64,000 nucleotides of DNA from Macrostomum hystrix (taxonomy: Eukaryota; Platyhelminthes; Macrostomidae). Numbering within the stretch: the first letter of the stretch is position 1; each line of letters starts with the position of its first letter. The stretch lies in contig CATNEN010000038.1 in NCBI GenBank assembly GCA_950097015.1, positions 14,068,001 to 14,132,000 of the forward strand, read 5' to 3'. The notes below the pieces were generated by a model. It was not told where the DNA came from. It searched no databases and saw only the letters and a program-made list of their open reading frames with translations. Both the position numbers and the translations under genes were made by a program. Below are positions 57,000 through 64,000 of this stretch, piece by piece.

Positions 57000-58450
57000 G
57001 AATAGGAGATTATGAACAGGAATGAATATGGGATTATGAACACGATTGAATATGGGATTATGAACAGGAATGAATATGGGATTATGAACACGATTGAATA
57101 TGGGATTATGAACAGGAATGAATATGGGATTATGAACAGGAATGAATATGGGATTATGAACAGGAATGAATATGGGATTATGAACACGATTGAATATGGG
57201 ATTATGAACAGGAATGAATATGGGATTATGAACACGATTGAATATGGGATTATGAACAGGAATGAATATGGGATTATGAACACGATTGAATATGGGATTA
57301 TGAACAGGAATGAATATGGGATTATGAACACGATTGAATATGGGATTATGAACAGGAATGAATATGGGATTATGAACACGATTGAATATGGGATTATGAA
57401 CACGATTGAATATGGGATTATGAACAGGAATGAATATGGGATTATGAACACGAATGAATATGGGATTATGAACACGAATGAATATGGGATTATGAACAGG
57501 AATGAATATGGGATTATGAACACGATTGAATATGGGATTATGAACAGGAATGAATATGGGATTATGAACAGGAATGAATATGGGATTATGAACAGGAATG
57601 AATATGGGATTATGAACACGATTGAATATGGGATTATGAACAGGAATGAATATGGGATTATGAACACGATTGAATATGGGATTATGAACAGGAATGAATA
57701 TGGGATTATGAACACGATTGAATATGGGATTATGAACAGGAATGAATATGGGATTATGAACACGATTGAATATGGGATTATGAACAGGAATGAATATGGG
57801 ATTATGAACAGGAATGAATATGGGATTATGAACAGGAATGAATATGGGATTATGAACACGATTGAATATGGGATTATGAACAGGAATGAATATGGGATTA
57901 TGAACACGATTGAATATGGGATTATGAACAGGAATGAATATGGGATTATGAACACGATTGAATATGGGATTATGAACAGGAATGAATATGGGATTATGAA
58001 CACGATTGAATATGGGATTATGAACACGATTGAATATGGGATTATGAACAGGAATGAATATGGGATTATGAACACGAATGAATATGTGATTATGAACACG
58101 AATGAATATGGGATTATGAACAGGAATGAATATGGGATTATGAACACGAGTGAAAATGAGATTATGAACACGAGTGAAAATGAGATTATGAACACGAGTG
58201 AACATGAGATTATAAACATAAATAAGTTAGAGATTGTGTACACGAGTGAATGTGAGATTATGAACACGAATGAATATGGGATTATGAACACGAATGAATA
58301 TGGGATTATGAACACGAATGAATATGGGATTATGAACAAGAGTGAATATAAGATTATGAACAGGAATGAATATGGGATTATGAACAAAAGTGAATATAAT
58401 ATTTTTAACACGAGTGAATACGACATTATGAACACGACTGAATATATGAA
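57000..58450. repeat. 23-bp/46-bp array, open in both strands
   Basis: About 63 units of 23 bp with core GATTATGAACAGGAATGAAT; an ACGATTG variant alternates with AGGAATG, giving a 46-bp dimer over much of the array. Units diverge at the right end (from 58140). As 23 is not a multiple of three and the unit has no stop on either strand, frames of ~420-520 codons appear on both strands. They are artefacts. Confidence 0.96.
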
Positions 58451-58692
58451 TATGAACAGGAATGAATATGAGAATTATGAACTCACTGAAATAATAGAAG
58501 CTTATATCATCACTGAGAGTATTCAAATGCTAATAAAACGGAGCATAGATAGCTCGTATTCATAAACGTGCGAAATGTGTACATAAACATTTTTTCAATA
58601 CACTTTTTTATTAGATTTACTCCTAACGAGACTGGCGCAAAGTGGTGCAGACAGTGTTTGTTGTGTTGATCATGTGAAGTTGTATTATTTCA

Positions 58693-58697
58693 GCAGT

Positions 58698-58752
<55 letters not shown>
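58693..58752. repeat. (CAG)n microsatellite
   Basis: About 19 uninterrupted AGC triplets. No gene could be assigned across it. Confidence 0.97.
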
Positions 58753-58753
<1 letters not shown>

Positions 58754-59199
58754 GTAGCCGGGTAGATGCCGCAGGGCATGGAAATCGAATTTCAAACCGA
58801 TAACGGGTTCTCGCTGCGGTGACCAGCGCGTGAGTTGTTGGTGAGTCCGGGCCAGGCAACTGATTGCTAGTTACCGCCCGGTCACTGGGGAGTCCTCCCC
58901 GATTTTCTCTGAAGAGGAAACCAAAAGAGAGTAGACTAAATAGGAAGGTGCGAGAAAATCCCCTGGGGATGAGCGAGCTGATGCTTAAGACTCCAACGAA
59001 TGAAGGAGGCATTGGGCACTGAGTTTCTGGGTAATTTCTGTTATGCCAAGGTCAACCTGTGCTGATTTCATTGCCTTATTCTCCATACTTTCTATCCGCA
59101 TGTTTGTGTCCTGCATTCATTTGCTAGGAATTCAACAAGCAAATGCTATGATTCGCATCTTAATCATCCTATTCATATCATTTATGGGCTAATCTATCG
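58753..59199. other. Unique spacer
   Basis: 58790-58850 read on the minus strand has weak tRNA-like boxes (GCGCTGGTC; GGTTTGAAATTCG). Too degenerate to call a SINE. Confidence 0.3.
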
Positions 59200-59725
59200 T
59201 TGTCTCCTCTCCTCTCCTCTCCTCTCCTCTCCTCTCCTCACCTCTCCTCTCCTCTCCTCTCCTCTCCTCTCTCTCCTCTCCTCTCCTCTCCTCTCCTCTC
59301 CTCTCCTCACCTCTCCTCTCCTCTCCTCTCCTCTCCTCTCTCTCCTCTCCTCTCCTCTCCTCTCCTCTCCTCTCCTCTCCTCTCCACTCCTCTCGTCTCC
59401 TCTCGTCTACTCTACTCTCCTCTCCCCTTCTCTTCTCTCCTCTTCTCGCCTCTACTCTCCTCTCCTCTCCTCTCCTCTCCACTCCTCTCGTCTCCTCTCG
59501 TCTACTCTACTCTCCTCTCCCCTTCTCTTCTCTCCTCTCCTCACCTCTCCTCTCCTCTCCTCTCCTCTCCTCTCTCTCCTCTCCTCTCCTCTCCTCTCCT
59601 CTCCTCTCCTCTCCTCTCCTCTCCACTCCTCTCGTCTCCTCTCGTCTACTCTACTCTCCTCTCCCCTTCTCTTCTCGCCTCTACTCTCCTCTCCTCTCCT
59701 CTCCTCTTCTCTCCTTTCCCCGCCG
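59200..59725. repeat. (CTCCT)n polypyrimidine array
   Basis: CTCCT pentamers with cassettes CTCTCTCC, CCACTCCTCTCGTC and TCTACTCTACTCTCC, repeated as blocks of ~110-190 bp. Resembles the array at 39830 in units but has no TCTCG run. Confidence 0.96.
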
Positions 59726-60591
59726 CTTCTTCCACTCTCGAGACTTATGCCTTTCGCCTTTCTAACAGCATTCAAACACACTTTCACATGTTGGATTGCG
59801 TTCCAAAGCACAGCCAGTCAGCCAGCCAGGCGAGCCAATTGAAATCGAGCAATTTAGCCAGCGTGTTCTCATTGGCTATTGGCTACTGGGCTAGCTAAGC
59901 TAATAGACAGAAGTGGCTCACTCAGATCAGTCTGTAACACGGACCCTACAGAAAAGGAGGCTAAAGAGAAAGCTGGAAGGCCTTCACTCCGCCACTGTCT
60001 CTTTTGCTTTCATTCTTTTCTTTCGCTGCTCCAGGAAAATTTCCCCCACCCTCGCAACGGCCTGTCGAGGCAGCAGCAGACTCGAGTCGTTAATCTCCCA
60101 CTCACTCCATTCAATTTGAGGCTCAGAGGCTAGAAATCTTTTAGATCAGACAGCCTCGAATCACTCTTTCAATCTAATTATCTAGCCTACCCCCACAAAA
60201 GTTTCCCATTTTGCTTTAATTTTCTCCCCCCAGCAAATTAAGCCCATAATGATAGATTCGCTTCGTGTCTAGCAAAGTCCGCTGCCCACCTACCGCTGGC
60301 TTGACTTGCCGTGTCGCGCTTACTTAAAGAAATCGATTTTTCAATCGAATCTGCCAGCTAACCGAGGTGCAAATCTGCTTCTGTTCTACTTCGAGAAGCA
60401 AATTGTCCGACGGAACATTGGGTAGGTTTGATTCTGATTTTGATTTCTGCTTTCTCTGCTTTTTCTTGGCTGTTTCCGTTTTTGGCTCTTCTAAAGGATA
60501 AGGCTGAATAAACTGAAAAGTTGAGCACACAATTTCTCTTTTCTGGAAATCGATTTCTTTAAGTAGTTGAGTCAGAAAATTCTGACATTAC
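59726..60591. other. Unique spacer
   Basis: Moderately GC-rich unique sequence with short open frames on both strands. No splice-supported exon found. Confidence 0.35.
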
Positions 60592-60793
60592 CCGCATAGA
60601 TGCTAGTGGTTAGAGAGTCCGATTCACGACTTAAACGTCGGGGGTTCGATTCACGAGACACCCAGCTAATAAATGGGGTACTAGCATTAGCTGGTGTAAT
60701 TGAGGGTGGGTGTGGCGTCCCCACCAGTCCATGGACTGAACAGCTGGACGCAGTCTTCAGATCTGGCCTCAAAAGGGACAGGTGTAATTAATA
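60592..60793 (+). mobile_element. tRNA-derived SINE with intact head, deleted body
   Basis: Box-A-like TGCTAGTGGTTAGAGAGTCC and box-B-like GGGGGTTCGATTCACGA are well preserved. The central TTTAGCAAGACGCTT block found at 28186 is missing and box B passes straight into CACCCAGCTAATAAATGGGG. The tail (CCAGTCCATGGACTGAACAG ... GGACAGGTGTAATTAA) matches the other copies. Confidence 0.8.
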
Positions 60794-61554
60794 GTTAATT
60801 CGACCAGGCATAATTATACAATGAACAAGCCAATTTTTTTCTATAGTAGTTGAATTCTTTCACACTTTCACACACTTGGCCACACACTTCACGAGTGACA
60901 CTTCATTCACAGCAATGCAGAGAAATGAGTAAAGTTATTGTGCGCTTGTTTGAGTGTGGGGTCTCCATTTCTCCTTCTTCTAGGGGTCTCAGACTCCGCG
61001 GTGTTGTGAAGTGGCGCGGGCCGTCACTGCTCAGTTGAGTATAGTGCACAGGACACCCGCGTCCCTGAATCCTCAGGCTGAGACTAGCATTACAATCAGC
61101 TTGCGTTTCAAAATGCATTTCGATCTCCTTTGCTGCTGCTGCTGTTGCTGCGCCCTAGTCCAGGAAATGGCCTTAGGGCGCAAGTTGCAAAAGAGAGCGA
61201 AATTCTCCTTTGTGTAATGCCTGAGTGAAAGTGGGAGCTACTGCTGAGGGGGAGTTTTCAAAGGCTCTGGGATAATTCTAGCGCTGGTGTCTTCTGCCTA
61301 TGGATGGTGCTTCACAGCTAGCCCTCTTTTGACTTTGAAGTGTTGCTTTTGGGCTGAAGAAGGTTGAAAGGAGATATGTACTGTGAGAGAGGCTGTGAGA
61401 GCTTGCAAAAATTAGATGAGGACAAGGGCATCGTTCCTCAAAATGCTTGCTCCTGGTCCTCTACAGACTTCCCCTACACACCAGTCCATTACCCCTAAAG
61501 ACTGGTCCATTACCCCTGTGAAGGACACACTGATCAATTACCACACAGGATCTA
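60794..61554. other. Unique spacer with a short CTG run
   Basis: TGCTGCTGCTGCTGTTGCTG at 61131-61150. No supported exon. Confidence 0.4.
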
Positions 61555-61715
61555 TTACCATAGACACCAGTCCTTTACCATAGACACCGGTCCTTTACCA
61601 TAGACACCAGTCCTTTACCATAGACACCGGTCCATTACCATAGACACCGGTCCTTTACCATAGACACCGGTCCTTTACCATAGACACCGGTCCATTACCA
61701 TAGACACCGGTCCAT
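61555..61715. repeat. 21-22-bp repeat
   Basis: About seven or eight units of TTACCATAGACACCGGTCC with CAG/CGG and CATT/CTTT variation, with decayed copies on the left to 61480. Confidence 0.9.
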
Positions 61716-62639
61716 TACCCGCACAAACAAGACCATTACGCAGTTACGGTACTAGAATAATTACCTGATCAGTGACACAAAAACTAAATCGAATTCCGCA
61801 AGGAGCAGCCGAACAGAAGCGAGTGAATTTTGGATTTGACAAATGATGTTTCATCCAATAATCCTACAGCAGTCAACTGGGCTGCATCGAGGCGGCACCC
61901 GAAGGTATTCGGCACCCCGAATATTCGGTCTGATGCTGCATGGTATCCTGTTTCTATCCCCTTTATTCTGCTTCTGTGTCGGTGGTCGTGTCTTTTTTGT
62001 CGCAAACAAATTCGATTATCCCATAACTTCTTCTTCTTCTGAAGTCTAGGTTCATTCTTCTGCTTTTGTGCCAGGAAAATTTCTGCAAGACTGACGATGA
62101 CTCACACGAACATGGGAGCCCCCTTTTGAGACGCGGCCCCGCCTTTTCTCTTGAACTTTCTTTAATTCTAATCTGACGAGAACAGTGAAAAATTTGGAAC
62201 ATTGTTATTTGTTCTTATCTTCTTCCAATTGCTTTCCTCGTCAAGAAATCGGTGCCCCCGGAGACTGTTAGACAGTGTTTTCAGAGTAAACAGCTCATTT
62301 GGAACCAAGTTGCATTCACCAAATCAGACAATTTATATAGGCCTAGCCAATTCCGAATTCAAACATTGGTTTTCGGAATGAATCTCCAGGCCATTGTCCG
62401 TAAGACATATTTACTCATATTTACTAATGGACCGTATGCATTACTGGCTGTAGTTTGTGTGTGCATGGAGTATTGCACTCAGGCCTAACACAAAAACATT
62501 TCCGTGTTTGTCTATTTAAAACTGTTTGCCAAATACTGACGAATGCGGGACTGGGCCCTTGGGACCAGACAGGTGCTAGTGAAATGACTGGACATTGGAA
62601 ATCACAGGTCAGAATGGACTCCATTGAGCTGACAGGAAA
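61716..62639. other. Unique spacer
   Basis: No tandem array, SINE or splice-supported exon. Short open frames only. Confidence 0.35.
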
Positions 62640-62674
<35 letters not shown>

Positions 62675-62804
62675 TAGGAGACAGGAGACAAGAGACAGGA
62701 GACAAGAGACAGGAGACAGGAGACAGGGGACAGGAGACAGGAGACAGGAGATAGGAGACAGGAGACAGGAGACAGGAGCCAGGAGACAGGAGACAGGAGA
62801 CAGT

Positions 62805-62879
<75 letters not shown>

Positions 62880-62880
62880 A

Positions 62881-62913
<33 letters not shown>

Positions 62914-62925
62914 AGGATAACAGGA
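62640..62925. repeat. 7-bp (ACAGGAG)n array
   Basis: About 40 ACAGGAG units with ATAGGAG and ACAAGAG variants. Frames open on both strands are a repeat effect. Confidence 0.96.
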
Positions 62926-63361
62926 AAGCGGAGAAAGGAGAGAGTGGATGAGAAGCCATGACTGCCAGAGGTTTGGCGATGAAGTTTCCCCACCTCTTAC
63001 AGAGGCGTCATGGGATCTGCTCTATCTACTCATTATTTTAATCCTCCAAGAGATGGGCGAGATTTCCCATTGGCGCTGATCATGAATCTAAAAGTGTATG
63101 GCAGCTGGCGATTGCGCAGCTTGGGTGCCGTTTATATTGCCCAACCGGTCGTAAAACCTAGGCTTCACTCGCAGGCCAGTAAAATGCCACGACCGCTGCT
63201 TAAGGCCAAGGCTTAGCTAAGCAACTGAAGTTTGGCCTCCAAAAGTAAAATGCGCAGAGTCAGTTGCACTTATGTATCATGCCGCCTCTTACTCGCTTGA
63301 CTGAAGCAGGAAGAAATTTAGTCGTGGAAAATTCAGAGATAATATTACTCTGCTTTTGGGT

Positions 63362-64000
63362 CCATGCTCTACTTCTCCATCTCACCCTCTACTTCTGAAT
63401 CTCAATCTCTACTTCTGAATCTCACTCTCTACTTCTGAATCTCACTCTCTACTTCTGAATCTCACCCTCTACTTCTGAATCTCACTCTCTACTTCTGAAT
63501 CTCACTCTCTACTTCTGAATCTCACTCTCTACTTCTGAATCTCACTCTCTACTTCTGAATCTTACTCGCTACTTCTGAATCTCACTCTCTACTTCTGAAT
63601 CTCACTCTCTACATTTGAATCTCAATCTCTACTTCTGAATCTCACTCTCTGCTTCTGAATCTCACTCTCTACTTCTGAATCTCACTCTCTACTTCTGAAT
63701 CTCACTCTCTACTTCTGAATCTCACTCTCTACTTCTGAATCTCACTCTCTACTTCTGAATCTCACTCGCTACTTCTGAATCTCACTCTCTACATTTGAAT
63801 CTCAATCTCTACTTCTGAATCTCACTCTCTACTTCTGAATCTTACTCTCTACTTCTGAATCTCAATCTCTACTTCTCCATCTCACTCTCTACTTCTGAAT
63901 CTCAATCTCTACTTCTCCATCTCACTCTCTACTTCTCCATCTCACCCTCTACTTCTGAATCTCACTCTCTATTTCTGAATCTCACTCTCCACTTCTAAAT
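63362..64000. repeat. 20-bp array running off the right edge
   Basis: About 32 units of CTCACTCTCTACTTCTGAAT. Variants (ACATTTGAAT, TTACT, CTCCAT) recur in order around 63570-63630 and 63770-63810, a shift of about 200 bp, so a ten-unit block was duplicated. Confidence 0.96.

Noticed and set aside
57012-58565. 517-codon Asn/Glu/Tyr repeat protein
   Set aside because: Frames on both strands are equally long and follow from the 23-bp unit.
60592-60665. True tRNA gene
   Set aside because: Box A and B are present but the arms do not pair into a cloverleaf and the sequence continues into a SINE body.

Overview
This 64 kb window is nuclear DNA from an animal. The genes are split by GT-AG introns, the products are ordinary metazoan proteins, and tRNA-derived SINEs with an invertebrate-type central domain are present. 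I favour a lophotrochozoan, possibly a flatworm, but the sequence does not settle the species. No operons, CRISPR arrays or prokaryotic signals are visible.

Left part (1-31.5 kb) is gene-bearing. In order: the last exon of a gene ending in half a double-stranded-RNA-binding domain (+, 55-222); mitochondrial succinyl-CoA:3-ketoacid CoA transferase, OXCT1/SCOT (-, six exons, 836-6107); a coiled-coil protein that looks like C20orf96/DUF4618 (+, nine exons, 8093-11845); ADF/cofilin (-, 12848-13975 plus an unlocated first exon); a hotdog thioesterase like ACOT13 (+, 16021-17092); a SEC14-like CRAL-TRIO/GOLD protein (+, 18340-20137); a glycogen-targeting PP1 regulatory subunit, PPP1R3-like (+, 24854-27236); and an unrecognised Ser/Arg-rich ORF (28707-30314) with a possible further exon (30924-31530). 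Two of these concern fuel metabolism (ketone use, glycogen control) and one concerns acyl-CoA hydrolysis, but nothing suggests co-regulation: gene pairs are convergent, divergent or tandem with separate flanks.

Right part (31.5-64 kb) is almost entirely minisatellites and microsatellites with 7-40 bp units, many of them strictly purine/pyrimidine-polarised, separated by short unique spacers. I find no convincing exon there. The long open frames are consequences of stop-free repeat units. It may be intergenic or one very long intron.

The most notable feature is the relation between minisatellites and introns. Nearly every intron above about 270 bp in the left part owes its length to one tandem array. 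Remove the array and mostly a short intron remains. Several arrays carry splice-site sequences in the sense orientation: the SEC14-like intron is built of 13 units of GTGTGATATGAATCAG, each beginning GT and ending AG, and the last unit is the real 3' splice site. At two other acceptors the array copies the splice site and the first exon bases. A 2.1 kb array just downstream of the SEC14-like gene repeats the AATAAA polyadenylation hexamer about 70 times in the sense direction.
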